64,000 nucleotides of DNA from Azolla caroliniana (Eukaryota > Polypodiophyta): contig JBHGNT010000007.1 in the NCBI GenBank assembly GCA_043228905.1, forward strand, positions 3,100,001 through 3,164,000, read 5' to 3'. A model generated the notes under the pieces. That model was not told the origin of the DNA, did not search any database, and worked only from the letters and a program-made list of their open reading frames with translations. The translations under genes and the position numbers were made by a program. Positions 48,490 to 62,029 of the stretch are shown piece by piece. Position 1 is the first letter of the stretch, and every line of letters begins with the position of its first letter.

Positions 48490-48495
48490 CACGTG
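48490..48495. promoter_or_regulatory. G-box (CACGTG) upstream of SEUSS
   Basis: CACGTG in the context TGCCACGTGTCAAATCC, a form that bZIP and bHLH factors bind in plants, about 750 bases upstream of the SEUSS start. Role is inferred from the motif only. Confidence 0.35.
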
Positions 48496-48499
48496 TCAA

Positions 48500-49119
48500 A
48501 TCCAACGGCACGGATCCTGGATTTCGGAGGGGAAGGAAGAAGGGGGGGGGGGGGGCGGGGGCTGACGATGACGGCGCCGTCTGTTGTCTGACGGCCGGCA
48601 GTCGCCCAAATGGCTGCACCATCCTTCACCTCCATCTTCATCTTTGTTCTCTTCTCTTATGGTCTGGGTCTAGCTAGGTCTAGGTCTGGGTCTGGGTTTG
48701 TGTCTGGGTCTCTCTAGGTGTCTCATTGGTGAGAGAGCAGAGAAGTTCATGGAAATGGCCTCACACTCATCCCTTGTCTCTTACTCTCCGTCCACAAACC
48801 TTCCCAACACACATGTCCGCCCCGCCCCACTTGTTGTTCGTTGCCTCGGATCAGTCGGAATCGCTAGAGATGCATTCATTTAGGCATCGGAATCTCTCGG
48901 TTTGACCCTTTGCATGCTTTTACACGGGGTGTGATCTTTGACTGATTATCTCTCCCTCTCTCGTTCACTCTACTACTGCCTATCGATGGGTGCTTGGACG
49001 TGTGTTGCATAGCCCCCCAACCTAACCAAGCATGAGGATATGTCCATGCTAGCGAGTTTCATGTGTAGCATAAACTGGGCCTAGAGAACCATGTGTCCAT
49101 TGTGCGTGCGTGCGTGCGG

Positions 49120-49166
<47 letters not shown>

Positions 49167-52100
49167 AGAGTGAGTGAGGTTCGGGGACCCATGCATCCAT
49201 TGAATAGATCGAGTGATTAAAAGTGAACAAATTTTGGACCTGGTTTTTCTACACGTAGAGTAGATGGCACGTGTTTCGTTGAAGCCCTCACATAATGTAT
49301 GATTGTATTGCTTGCATGGCAGAAGTGATTTGTTTTCACATTTATAGATGATAAAGTTATGCAAACCCTATGAATCAAATTGAGATATTGATTAAATAGA
49401 TTTGAACAATGTGGGGACGGTATGAGCATATTCACATGAATACCTCAATTCTCATTATTAGAGTTTTGGTATATGGGGACGATGAGATATTTTAATGCTT
49501 ATCTATCATTTTATGATAATGGTATTGGTTGCTCAAAATTGTTGTTAGGCATCTAGTGTTGATTCTTTGTAAAGATATTGTTAGCATTTGGGAATCTCGT
49601 AACCAAGATGGGGATGTAAAATTGAACAATGCTTGTTAATGTGGTGAAATCTTGGGAGCGTATAAGAATGATGAAATTTCCTTTGCCATGGTTCATATGC
49701 ACTAGAGCAAAGACCGATGTATGCCTTTCAAGGGTGTGAGTGAATTATGAATGTCTGGGTTTATTTTGGATAGTCTATTATAATGTCGGCAATGTTTGGA
49801 ACAATTCTTATGTGAACATTGATTATATGAATGATAGGTAGCTTCTTAATGATGCTTTCTTGTTACAACACCACAAGATTTATCTAATCACCCTCCAAAA
49901 AACATATTTAACTTTTTTAGGCCAATTTTAGTGTCCAACTTTTGGCAAGGAGAATGTCATAGTTCTATCTAGGCCAATCGTATTAGGTTTTATGATTCTC
50001 TACATACCAAAGGGTTTCCCCCATTGCTTGCCTAGCTATTTTTCTTTAAATAACCCCTCTATTTGTATCTAGCTAACATTGGGCTAGAATGTTTAAGTTG
50101 ATTTGAATCAAGCTAGTAGTGGTAGTGCTCACATGTTCATAGATGCTTGAATGAAAAAGCATAAACATAATGGAGCCCCTCTAAAGTTTAGTTTTTCTCT
50201 TCACTAAAAAGCAACAAATTTGAATACATTAGTGCATATGGGTGAAGGACCTTTGGTTAGAGATGGATTCAACCTAGTGACGGAGAAGCCTAGGTAGACA
50301 TTCCCCTTCCAAGCATAGGAAATGTGCAAGAAATGGATGCTAAGCTTGTCTTGTTCAATGACGATGCTGAAATAACATGTCTATCAACACTATAGCTAGT
50401 AGCATACAACATTGAACCTAACAATTTTGGTTCTATCACCTATCAAATAAGAGATTTATGGCGCGTTGATAGCAAGCAAGCAAGCAAAATGGTTACAAAC
50501 AAAACCATAAGAGGAGCGAGGATGAAGTTGAAGGTTGACTAGTCCTGCTCAGTCTTCCTCGATTACGAAGGTCGCATAGTAGGTAACAATAAGCACAAGT
50601 ACTTTACTTAAAAGGGACCAATGCTTATATTACATCCCCTTATTTTTTGTTGGGTTTCAACTACTCACAATGAGGAGCACTCAAAATTCAAGAATATTCA
50701 ACTGCTCACAATGAGGAGCACATAAACTATTTTATTTAGTTGAATCTCTTTGCCATAGTCTATATAATAAGGAAAGACCATGCATCAACAAAGATGGAAT
50801 TATTGTAATCATCAATAGAAAATTTCATACATTCAAGCTATAAAATAATTCTTGAACCCAAGGGTTTGAAATTGTAAGTCTCTTTCCCCCCTATTATAAG
50901 CAATAGAACCAAGATGACAATGCCAATTGTATTGGTTACTTTGCAAGCATAGCCGAAACTTTGCTTGCACAAACCCCCTTTGTCTATAGGCCATATTAAG
51001 ATAAGCATTAAGAATCTAAGAATGGAGGATAGGGTTGAGAAAGAGTAGTGCATGAACATGAAGGGGCAACGCTATAGGAAAATGAGGAGAAGGCCATGTA
51101 AAGAAGACACAAGGATATGTTGCAAAGACGGATAGGACAAGGCACATAATTTCAAAATGTGTCATGGTGACACATCGCCATTAAACTATATTCCATATTT
51201 ACATAGAATAGGTTGTATGGCCCAAACTTAAGGACAAAAATGTGAATGTAGAGTTAGTACTTCCACATCTATTCTCAGGTAAAAAACCAGCCATTGTTAA
51301 ACATTCTTTTATTTAATCCCATTGGTTTAATTACATCTCAATTTGGTATTTAATAATTATTAATCATCTAGACCATTTTCAATGGATGAGGATGCGAGTA
51401 ATTAGTGTGAATGAAGAAAACAACCATGCAAGATGCCAACCTTAAATATATGGAAAGCCTTAAGCAATCAACTCAACACATCCATGGACCAAATATAATC
51501 TAGTTCTTCGTCAGTTCAAAGACAAGTTAAGTCAACAAATCATTGTTTATCCCAAGGAAAAGCCAAAATGGCAATCACTCTTCGAAATCCATGTCGAAAT
51601 GAGGATAAAGGACTTTGTAGTACATGTTATTGCCATTCAAATCAAGATAGAACATAATACACCCATTGAAATCAACTATAACTATAGATAATTGGCATCA
51701 TAATCTAGAAGCAATCCACAATGGACACAATCATGGATCGCTAGCACATGCGGTAAGCTACTTTCTTAGCCAAGAGGATATGCTTGGGAGAGAAATGAAG
51801 GAAAAAAAGAGTTGGAATATACAATGGCTCTTAAATTTAGAAAACTTGTTGCTTATTTCATGGATTCGCGCATTTAGAGCCCTTCTTGACGCAAGTGCCT
51901 TGCAGTTGTTGCAATTTCAAAAAATATATAGAACATTACGAGAATATTAATGTACAATCTTGAATTAGCATCACACACACACGCACACACTCTCTCTCTC
52001 TCTCTCATTCCATATATGCAGATCATCATAAAAGGTGCTTTTTTACACCCACTACTTTTTGCTGGATGCCTCCTCTCTTTCTTCAACCCCCAATGTTTTA

Positions 52101-53230
52101 TGTTAATCTTCTACTGGCAATTATTGCTACTCTTCAATATCCTTCACAGCGTCCTAATCATCAGAATAAGAAGAAAAAACATTCATTAATCTTTGTTATT
52201 CCAAACAAACAATCCTCTTCTTATTTCTTCCTTTTTCTTGGGAGGGGTGTCACACACAAGTTTTTTTCCATGAAATTCCCAAAACCATTCTAGTATGTCA
52301 AAATTCTCAAAAATACCCCACATTTTTTTCAAAACTCCCAAATATACTCTAAAATTTCTCTCAAGGTAGTGGATAGACTTTCTTGACATCCATGGAAACT
52401 AAAATATGATCTATGGGGTGAGGCCACAAAATGGTTGAGAGTGAGAGAGAAAAATATTTTATTTGTCCTCGACCATTGAATATGACCACTGGGACCAAAG
52501 TAAAACATTTCCAAACAGTGTAGGGTTTATTGATGACCCATGATGTTCAAGGATTTTACTAAAGAACATTGCAATTGAGAGTGCACATTGGGACAGAGAA
52601 ATGTGTCTGGGGGTTAGGTTTGGATTGAAAATATGGGGAGAGCAAACTTGAGTTATTGATGCTGGAGCATTCTAGTATAGTGTGGTACTCTTAAACTCAC
52701 AAACTTGTTTGAAGTAGCATATCCATGTTCAACAAGTCTTCTTGAGTACACCCCCAATGACCCATTTTTACATGTCAGGGACAATGTGAACTAAGTAGGT
52801 TCGGATTGAAAATATGGGGGGAGCAAAAACTCAATTTGATTGATGCTGGAGCATTCTAGTATAGTGGCGTACTCTAACTCACAAACTTGTGTGAAACACA
52901 ATATCCATGTTCAACTAGTCTTCTCGAGTACACCCCCAATGCCTCATTTTACATCAAGGAGAATGTGAGCTAAGTGGTATGAAAATAATGTTCCAGACAG
53001 CGGACAAGAGGTCGGGCACTAGCACGTATGGGTGTTGCAGTTTGGCTGTTTGGAGAAGAAGATGGTCCTAAAGTTTTGTGCAACATGTGCAATATACATG
53101 TGGCATCATAAAAAAAATAATTCACCAGGAAATCTATTCCCGATGCAAGAGAGAGGCATATTTTATGAATTCAGAAAATAGCGGGGCATTTTGGAGGTCA
53201 AGTGAAAAAAGGAGGGCTATCTCTATAATT
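48500..53230. other. Intergenic region
   Basis: AT-rich spacer with a (GT)n(GA)n tract at 49117-49165, a (CA)n(CT)n tract at 51970-52006 and a 181-bp tandem duplication at 52612-52980. No gene recognised; open frames are short. Confidence 0.6.
52612..52980. repeat. 181-bp tandem duplication
   Basis: GGATTGAAAATATGGGG occurs at 52622 and 52803. Both copies continue through TGATGCTGGAGCATTCTAG, CTCACAAACTTGT, ATATCCATGTTCAAC and GAGTACACCCCCAATG. The copies differ at scattered positions. It lies just beyond the 3' end of the VTT-domain gene. Confidence 0.85.
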
Positions 53231-56200
53231 CTACCCTTTTGGGGTTTTGTAAAACAAACAAATCTGACAACAACTTACTTTTGCCAGTCTCGTGACATAT
53301 GTGGCTGCAACAACTGTTACAAGAATCCCAATACCAATCGTCAAGAGTTGTTCAGGTCCTCCACTGAAATCATTATTCGCCTCTTCTTGCTGCAAAATAT
53401 CAATATATATCCCATATTTCCTTCCACTTCAGTTCAAGAAAAGTCTCACTGACTTGTATGAGTTGACACATTTATTGAAATGTTTCCACATAAAACACTT
53501 TAAGGAACCTTAATGCATATGGGTATGCACATATATACTTCAAACCACATATTATATAGATCTTTCAAGGATGAAAATTTACTATGATGGCTCTTCCAAC
53601 AGCACCAGCACTAACATAAGCCCACGTTCCTGGAAGCATACCTAGCCAGCTGTATAATGACACTACTATTAGTAAGTAAACAGACAAATGTCTGTAATTA
53701 TATTTGTTTTTACAAAATCAAAAACACATTTCATAGGAACCAAACATGAGGATGTATGATGTTTATAGTGTTAGGATGATGGAAGTTTATCAAATTTCAA
53801 CAAAGTCATGAGAAAAGACATGCTTACCTGCCCAAAACATAGGGCACAAGCTTGACTGAAGTCAGCCCATATAAGTAGTTACCAAGAGAAAAGGGTAATA
53901 AAGGACTTAAGCGTAACAACGCAACAACTCTGAAACCATTCTCCCCGATTGCTTTATCAATAGCCATAAACTTCTTATTTCCTTCGGCGAGCTTTAGAAC
54001 TCGGTCTCGAACTAAGTAACGTGCGATCAAAAAAGCAGCTGTTGCAGCAATCTACAAAAAAACCAGCTGCCAAAATCATAATGAGTGGAATATTCATATG
54101 TATGAGACAGCTTAACTTTTCATGAGTATGTTGATTTTTTTATCATAATAAAAAAGGGAAATTTCTGAAATAGCCCTGAGTTTTTCTTTATTAGCCTAAA
54201 CACACCTGGTCAAACCCTGAAAGATAGATATATTATTATTATTGTCTGTGAGAAACTTCATTTTTATGATTTTGATGTTACGGTGTGAACCACCAAACCA
54301 AGAGCCAAGCAGAACACAAATATGAGTTGACCATATAATTTCTCAAATAACATACATAATTGAGGAGAAAGGGGACAAATTGACAATATAGTTGCTCAAA
54401 TTGTGTTCATGCTTGAGAAAAAGGGGATGACTTGACATATAGTTGCTCAAATGGCACATGCAAATTGGTCATGAGGGGGTTGTTCATGAAGGGCATTCCG
54501 GGAAATAATGAGAACTTAGAGAAATAGAGAAAAACTCAGGGATTTTCCAAGTTTATTTTTGCTATGAATGAATAAGCCAAGAAGCTAGAAGTTCCAGCGT
54601 CAAAAAGCATACCGTTCCTGAGACTGAAACAATGATGGTACCCGTCACCGTGCCGAATAGTAAACCAGCTGTCATAGTTAAAGGAATTGCAGGAATTGCA
54701 AGAATCTGGACATCAGTAAAAATGGCATATCTTTTATTTCTATAAAACCACCGGCAAATCCTTCAAACACCATAACCACAGTATACAATATTTGTAGAAA
54801 TCATTTTCACCAACACAACTTTTGTAAAGAAACATCAATGTAATATTAATGGCGTTTCAGTTTTGCTATAGTTTTGCCAAATTTCTGGCAATGGGGAAGG
54901 TTGAGATATGCATGATTAACCACAATTCCTTTCATATATAGGGAAATGAAGACCAATCCCAAACGTTACAAACATAATAGCAATAAGGTTCAATACAACT
55001 TTAATTCTCAGAAAAAGTCTTGTAGACCAGGCCAATGTAAATGTAAATGTCTCCATCTCCTAGGTTAGTCATCCCAACTTGGGAACAGAATGGTCCTTTC
55101 CTACCTTTCAGTTAGGGGAAACAATTGGTGAGCATTTTAACATGTTTTCACATATATTTTCCATTAACTATTGTGTTTCTTAAATACACTCTTCATTATC
55201 ACAAGCCCGCATAGTGATGAAAAGGTGACAAAAACCTCTCTATAGAGCTTATAACAAGAAACAGGAAACACACTTATTTAAAAAGCACGTTTTAATAAAA
55301 GAACTAACCTCAAGGCCAGCATATACTGCTACAAATAATGCATATCCAGCAGTACCATAACCTGCACAGAAATAGATGAGAAATTAGTGACCTTTATAAT
55401 ATACAGACATTAAGATGAACACTTGCTTAGATATATCACGTTAGTATTAACAAATAATTCATTTTGTGTACTATCAATATAAATGTTTAACTTGAAATTG
55501 TATCCTACATGAATCAGTTGATCAACTTATGACTTGTTAATAGATAGGTAGATACACCATTAACGTCCATGGAAAACCGATATAATCTATGGGAGGGGGC
55601 TGAGCCCATGGTGAGGATCAAACTTGATTCTCTGAATTTCATAATTTTGATGCTTCAATGTGAATGAACCACCAAGCCAACAGTCAGAGAGAGAAACTCT
55701 AACTGAGCCTCTATATATTAGCTACAAGAAAAATACAAAAGCTCTATCAATGAGCTATGAGAACAAAATGAGCTTACAACCTCTTTGACTGCTGATTCCA
55801 AAAAATATATCTTGACATCTGGATTCTGGATTTCATATGTAATCTTGTTAAGTACATATTTAATTGGATGTGTCATGTGGATTCCATATGAAATCCAAGA
55901 TTCTTTCATAAAGCACTCTTATGAATTGTGATCTTTATACTTTGAAGGTTGATGTTATAACGTGATCAATCTTCCCCATGTCAATCCTCAAGATTGAATT
56001 CTAACATAGTCCTTTCTTTTCCCCACCAAGCAGTGGAGATGGAGGAAAACGTTCATATTTTCGAGTGATGAGACAATTCATCACCTATTTGAAGGGGGAG
56101 AATATTTTGCATTTTTTTCAAAAATAACAAATTTGTGATAAAGTACAAATAGATTCTAAAAATGTCACTATTAAAACTTGGGACCTTTCATTTACGATTG

Positions 56201-58465
56201 CCGCTCTTTAAAAAGCTTTATACAACTCCCCCCCGTAAATGTTGAGAGAGAAATCTTTGACGGCCTTAACACATCTATATATGCACTCATGTAAATTTCC
56301 ACGTTCTCTTTGTGATTCAATCTTTTTTGACATATGCAGTAAACTGTTTGTGCATACAACTGGTTGTATGATCTTTTTTTCTCTCAGAAGTTTTCCAAGC
56401 CATCCAAGCTCATGTTGTGATATGCTCAGCTAACGAAACATCTGCACTTCTTCTCGAGGGCAACAATTGTGCAAAATGTTTATTCCCTTAGCAAAATGCT
56501 TGTGGATTCCCTATATATCCATGCATATCAACAAAGGCTTCAAAGAATTTTTCATTAAAACATGTGCATGATGATAACATTTACATGTTATCATCATCAG
56601 CTGATTAGGTCCAATAAATTGATTGCCTTTGTTTCATCAAGAACTCTGATTTACATTTCATAGTTGTGTGAGAATACACACATACATGTGTGTATAAGTT
56701 ACTTTTTTGTAATACATGTGTGCCTAGGATGCATGTATACATATAAAAATACGCACACAAGATATACAAAGATGTACACAGGTGTATTTTTATCATATAA
56801 AAGCTCTAGTTTGGTCACATTGGTTTTTTCTGAGCCTCTGAAGAGATTAAACAAACATATATAAATTATATTTATCCATTCTATACAATGAGCTAGAAAG
56901 AATTGAGCTAAAAATGACAAGAAGGCTCTATTAAAACAAAGAGGTAGTAATACCTTCTAAAAAGTCCGAGAACTCAAGTAAGAATTGATTGATCGGCTCT
57001 CTATAAATGTAACTAACAGCTCCAAATCCACCCACTAAACCAACCAATAGTAAACCCGCAAATATGGTCCCTTTTAAGGCTGTGCTGGCTGAAACCAAAT
57101 CTTGACCATCGGTTTCCCTGTCTTCCAGCTGAGTAGCGATGCCAGAATCTGTTCCTTCATCCAGATCAACATGTTCGCGCGCATTCAAATCATCTTCACC
57201 TTCTTTGCTACTGAATTCTTGCTGATTACCTGAATTCTCTGGTCCATTTATTGAGGATCTCACACCTTGGTCTAACAACTCCACCTTATGTTCCACTCCT
57301 TTTGTGTGTCCATTCACATTAGAATCCCTAGCTAACTGAAGCCTTGCTTTACCTTGTTTTTTCCTACATTCATAGTTATCACCTGAAAGACATTTTGGGA
57401 GACATATAGAAGAAACTCAATATTAACTAATAATTTACCATACACTTTTTCAATCAAATCACTGTAATCTGATCTTATTAGGCTCTCTGCTAAATTACTT
57501 TAGTTTGAGGTTTTGGTGCACATTTGGGGATTTGGTTTAATACCATAATCATACCCCTAAATATCTAAAAATGATGCTTTGATTGCTCACAATATACTTA
57601 TTATAGGTGGATGTATGTTTTCAAGAGTTAATATTTACATCTACTAACTTATATCTTATTGGGCTCTCTAAAATCTATACCTTATTGGACTCTCTTAGAA
57701 CCTCTGCTAATATTCCATCTTATTGTATTCTCTAAACTTATATATTATAAGATTCTATACAAACTCACATCACACTGGACTCTCTACTCCCTGACATACC
57801 TTGGCCTCTCTACTAAACCACATCTTATTTGTGGTCTCTAAGACTCTATATTAATTCTCACACCTTACTAGATTCTATATGAATTTACATATTATTCAAC
57901 TTTCTACTAACATTTTCTACAAACAGCTTATTACCTTCTATGTACAACTTTTCTCTCTCTAGACTCGCTATTATTCGACTTCATACTAGCCTACACCTTA
58001 TACTAACGCTCACCTTATTAAACTATATTAATTTTACCTTATTAGAATCTCTAGTAATGGTCACCTTATTACATTCTCAGGTAGCTAGCTAACCCACATC
58101 TTATACCACGCTCCACTAACTAATTAACCCACATCTTATACCACTCTCCACTAACTAACTCACATCTTATATCACTCTCCACTATCTAATTTATGACTTA
58201 TTCGACTTATTAGAGATTTACATAGATAGATCTTATATTTACTTCATACTCATCATTTCTCAAATTTACAAAAACAATGCCTTACGACAATTAAAAGTCA
58301 AATGAACATAAAACCGTTAGAGTGGGAAAGAAACTAAGAAGGTAAATAAGTACCTGAGAAGAAATTTATCGCCCATTTGAGAGATGTAGAAGCGTGAGAA
58401 GAGGAACAAGTATTCTGAAATTGACTTATGTTGGGATGCAGAAGAGAGGTAGAAATGGTCGCCAT
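53231..58465 (-). CDS. VTT/SNARE-associated Golgi (DedA-like) membrane protein, likely plastid
   Basis: Seven exons in transcription order: 58465-58354, 57382-56954, 55361-55309, 54705-54613, 54051-53828, 53649-53583, 53389-53231; 378 residues. Residues 1 to about 57 look like a transit peptide (Ser/Thr-rich, then KKQGKARLQLAR). An acidic linker precedes a first helix at about residues 142-164 (IFAGLLLVGLVGGFGAVSYIY). The VTT domain follows: GYALFVAVYAGLEILAIPAIPLTMTAG, LLFGTVTGTIIVSVSG, AAFLIARYLVRDRV, and the signature FRVVALLRLSPLLPFSLGNYLYGLT, then LPGTWAYVSAGAVGRA. A last helix is LTIGIGILVTVVAATYV. DedA/VTT proteins are thought to move lipids or handle membrane transport. The final 15 residues come from reading through a possible GTAAGT donor after RLAK; a further small exon may exist. 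Confidence 0.88.
54190..54310 (-). mobile_element. Truncated SINE-like copy
   Basis: On the minus strand TTGGTTTGGTGGTTCACACC and ATCAAAATCATAAAAATGAA match the box-A side of the element at 55560-55690, but the box B half is missing. It lies in intron 4 of the VTT gene. Confidence 0.45.
55560..55690 (-). mobile_element. tRNA-derived SINE-like element
   Basis: On the minus strand TTGGCTTGGTGGTTCATTC (55666-55684) fits a box A and GTTTGATCC (55615-55623) fits a box B, separated by about 43 bases. It lies in intron 2 of the VTT gene. A related truncated copy occurs at 54190-54310, which supports dispersal. The ends are not defined. Confidence 0.5.
57655..58190. repeat. Degenerate short repeats in VTT gene intron 1
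   Basis: About 540 bases made of variants of CTTATT-GACTCTCTA-AA-CT and ACTAACTCACATCTTAT, at irregular spacing of roughly 25-40 bases. Several units are nearly identical (AACCCACATCTTATACCAC-CTCCACTAACTAA at 58093, 58128 and the variant at 58160). Confidence 0.65.
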
Positions 58466-58835
58466 ATTCCTTGAATCGAGAAAGGAACACAAACTAAAAC
58501 AGAGAGATAAACTCTCTGTCTATAATGATACACCAGAAGGGTAAGCCAGCGATGGTTCCTGAAGATTTGTTGGAGAAGCAAACAACATCTCATTACAGAG
58601 AAAGAGAAGGAGAGAGCAACTCTTCTTGAGGATAAGGCACAGGGTATTATTATTGAATATACCAAAACACCCCCTAATGTTTTAGGAAACTCTAAAACTG
58701 GCCTATATTTTCAAAATTCCCAAAATACCCTTGTACTTCAACTCGATCTCTTAGTTATGCTTGCCCAGTCCAACTCGAAATCTTAGTTATGCTTGCCTGC
58801 TTCAAGCATATGATCATGTATCGGCTACCTCAATT

Positions 58836-58852
58836 CCCCCCCCCCCCCCCCC
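58836..58852. repeat. Poly-C tract, 17 bases
   Basis: Third long C homopolymer in the window, about 370 bases upstream of the VTT gene start. Exact length is probably uncertain. Confidence 0.9.
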
Positions 58853-59716
58853 AACTCCTTCTGTACACGTCTCTAACTGACTAAATCAACTGCTTTGCTC
58901 ACCTTGATCCAATGGCTCTCCTACTTGGACCATGTTGATATGGTTTCACCTCATTCTTACATTATGTCCACACAAAATGGTACTTCGAGCATATTCATGT
59001 GTTGCTACCCCCCCATCACCTCAAATGTGATTCTAGCTTGTTTAATATGTCTTCGACAACATGGTTCTTCTTACCTTGACAAGTTGGTTCATATGTTTAG
59101 TCATGATTCATTATCTCTTTACATTGTGCTGACTGATGTGCCCGCTTATCAATGCACGATGCTATTTAATGCCCAAGAGTCCCTTTTTCAAACACATGAT
59201 CATTCAATTGCTTATAGCCAACATTCACCTCATATATACTTGCCTGAGCAACTCGCCTTCATTTTCTCCATAATAGCAACGCTCTCTTCTAACTCTAGGG
59301 GAATGATTGGATACTAAGTTGATCAATTGTGTATCCTCCATTTTTTCCCCTCTATGTTTTGTTCTCCTCGTATATAGTGAAGATTGAGTGTTGGCAATAG
59401 TACAATATTGCATCATTCACTCATGCTGTAAGGCTTATCTCTCACTTTACCTTACCTACTTAATGTAAGTATCAACATTGATTGTCCCTTACTCCTACTA
59501 TATTCCTTAACACTAATAAACTCCATGATTAATCTAATCCTTGGCCCATTTCTGGTTATGAGCAGTCTGGTCATACTTATTTAATTACAAGTTCATAGGA
59601 TGACCAATATGGAGCTAATCCTCATGGTAGATGATTTTGTATGCTCTCGGGACAAATCACAATTAATAGGGAAGTAGGAAGGTCATATCGGAGAGAGGGC
59701 GCAAAAGGCATCCCAC

Positions 59717-59719
<3 letters not shown>

Positions 59720-59751
<32 letters not shown>

Positions 59752-59758
59752 GAAGAAG

Positions 59759-59789
<31 letters not shown>

Positions 59790-59803
59790 GTGTGTGTGTG
59801 TGT
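59720..59803. repeat. Compound (CA)n(GAA)n(GT)n microsatellite
   Basis: A CA run, then about twelve GAA units, then a GT run, directly joined. The CA and GT arms are complementary, so the locus could fold back with a GAA loop. Confidence 0.9.
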
Positions 59804-61716
59804 ATTGACAAGTGGGGGTTGATCATCCTAAGCCCTCAAATGGAGGTGGTGGAATGTGATGATTATCATTCTAGAGATGCATAGTGTAGTCATAAGAGAC
59901 CAAGTTGATGGGGTGACTATTCATGATTGTGTTGCCCGATAAGTTGCATAATTCACATTGCTCAAGGGTATGGGTGTGCTAGTGGCAAAGGAGACACTTA
60001 ATGCATAGTGTGCAATTGGTGGATGAGTGGTCAACATTAAGCTAGATGCTACACTCCATGATGTTGCAAAAGTGTGATTCCTTTGTCATTGAGAGAGCCT
60101 ATTGGAGGTCTGAATTGATATCGAATGCATGGCTGATTTGGACACAATCATGAAGATATTGAATGGTGAGACTGAAATGTTTATGACGTTGAGGGTTGTC
60201 TGTAATAGTTCTTGAAGGTGCTTTTTGAATTGTGGTGCGGACATTGCAGTTACAACGTTTGGTGCAATTGTTGAAAGCAAATTACAAAAGCCCTTCGTTG
60301 GATGTGTGTTGTGTAATGTAGAAAGAGTGATGGGTGTCCTTTGGGAAAACATGTTGTCAGAACATGCATAAGAAATTTGTGCACACCCTATCGAATGTCT
60401 AGAAGTTCTTGGGGGATAGTTCATCTATCAACTCATGGCTTCAATATTGCATGAGAGACGGAACACAATGATATTGGAAGCAATTAGATGTTGGGAGACA
60501 TGGTGTACTTGCATGGTGGTAAGGAAGGTGACAACATGTACCTTAACTTCTTCATCATCTCGAAACCTAGGGAAAGGATAGGACATGTGTTCTATGAGAG
60601 AGCATCGTCATGGAGTTTGTGAAGTGTTAAGAGGGGCATGGTTAATGTTCCACATGGGATAGGAGATCAAGGGTGCATGGGCCTGAATTTGGAACATGAG
60701 TAGGAGACCAAACAAACAAATCAATGGATTACCATGGACTTAATGATTAGGATATGCATTTACACATGGGTAGTATTATTTTTGAAAAGGGGGGGTATAA
60801 TAAGAATCGAATTGAGGGCCTCTTGCAACAAACTAACTTAATGATTAAGATCTTGCAACAAACTACTATGATTGAAAGGGGTGCATTTTGAGAATTGAAC
60901 TCAAGACCTCTTATACTCTAATTGAGAATCATAGCACCCTTCCATAGGAAGGTAGGCATCTATAGAACAAAGGGCCAGATGAGTGCTCAGGTAGGTGGCA
61001 AACTTGAAATGGACTCAAGACTTCCTGTACTGTAATCAAGAATCATACCACCCTTGAAAAAGAAGGTAGGCATCTTTAGAAGAAAGGGTTGGATGAGGGC
61101 TCAAGTAGACAACCAAACAAACAAATCAATGGATTATCATGGATCGTAGGAAACTAGCTTAATGATTAAGATATGTAATTATCAACATGGTTTGTTAGTA
61201 CTATTATTGAAGGGGACAGATTTCGAGAATTGAACTCAAGACCTATCGCACTCTAAGCGAGAATCATACCCAAGTGAGGGTCTAGGTAGGCATTTATAAT
61301 AGAAAGTGTCAAATGAGGGCCTAAGTAGAGAAACAAACAAATAGATGGATTACCATGCAAACAAATAGGTGTCTATTCAAGAAGGGTTGGATTAGGGCCG
61401 TCTAGCTGTAGCTTAATGATAAGGATATGCAATTCAATATGGATAGTTCTTATAGTGAAGGGGAACATTCTAAGAATTGAACTCCAGACCTCTCACACCC
61501 ATATCCAGAATCATAACTCTATACCAAATTCCCTTAAAATTAAAGTTGGACATCCATGCAAGCAAGCACTAGATCAAGACTAAAGTAGGCATCGAAACAA
61601 AAAAAAATTGTGGACTACCATAGACCCTAGGAAATTAACATAATCATTAAGATATCCATTTCAAGATGGTTTGTGTTATTAAAATATTGAATTCAAGATA
61701 GTTCTTATTATTGGAA

Positions 61717-61798
61717 GGGGGGAATTCCGAGAATTGAACACGTGACTCTCACACCTCTCGCACACTAAGCGAGAATGATACCATTAGACCAAATGCCC
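61717..61798 (-). pseudogene. tRNA-Pro-like relic with ACT-changed anticodon loop and long variable region
   Basis: The 5' end GGGCATTTGGTCTAATGGTA and anticodon stem CTCGC/GCGAG are kept, but the loop reads TTAGTGT (anticodon position AGT, not the AGG of tRNA-Pro), and about 10 extra bases lie between the anticodon and T arms. The acceptor stem has a mismatch. Not expected to be functional. Confidence 0.75.
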
Positions 61799-62029
61799 TA
61801 AGTGCAAATGAAGTATAGATATCCATGAAGAAAGATTGAATGGGGGACCAAGTCGGCGGTGAAAATTCCCTTGCAAATGAGGAGTAGATATCCATGACAA
61901 AAGGCCATATGAGAGCCGAGTTGGCAGCGAAACAAAGAAATCAATGGATAACAATGTACCATGGCAAACTAGCTTCGTGATTAAGATATGCATTTCAACA
62001 CAATTAGGACCATCATTGAATTGGACGGA

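Larger units (their letters stand above)
58466..60720. other. Intergenic region
   Basis: Contains a C run at 58836-58852 and a three-part microsatellite at 59720-59803. Open frames at 58895-59317 (+) and 60424-60086 (-) have no recognisable domain and I do not call them genes. Confidence 0.55.

Noticed and set aside
58895-59317. 140-residue plus-strand frame
   Set aside because: Composition is unremarkable, no known motif, and no exon partners found.
60086-60424. 112-residue minus-strand frame
   Set aside because: No recognisable domain; isolated and next to repeats.
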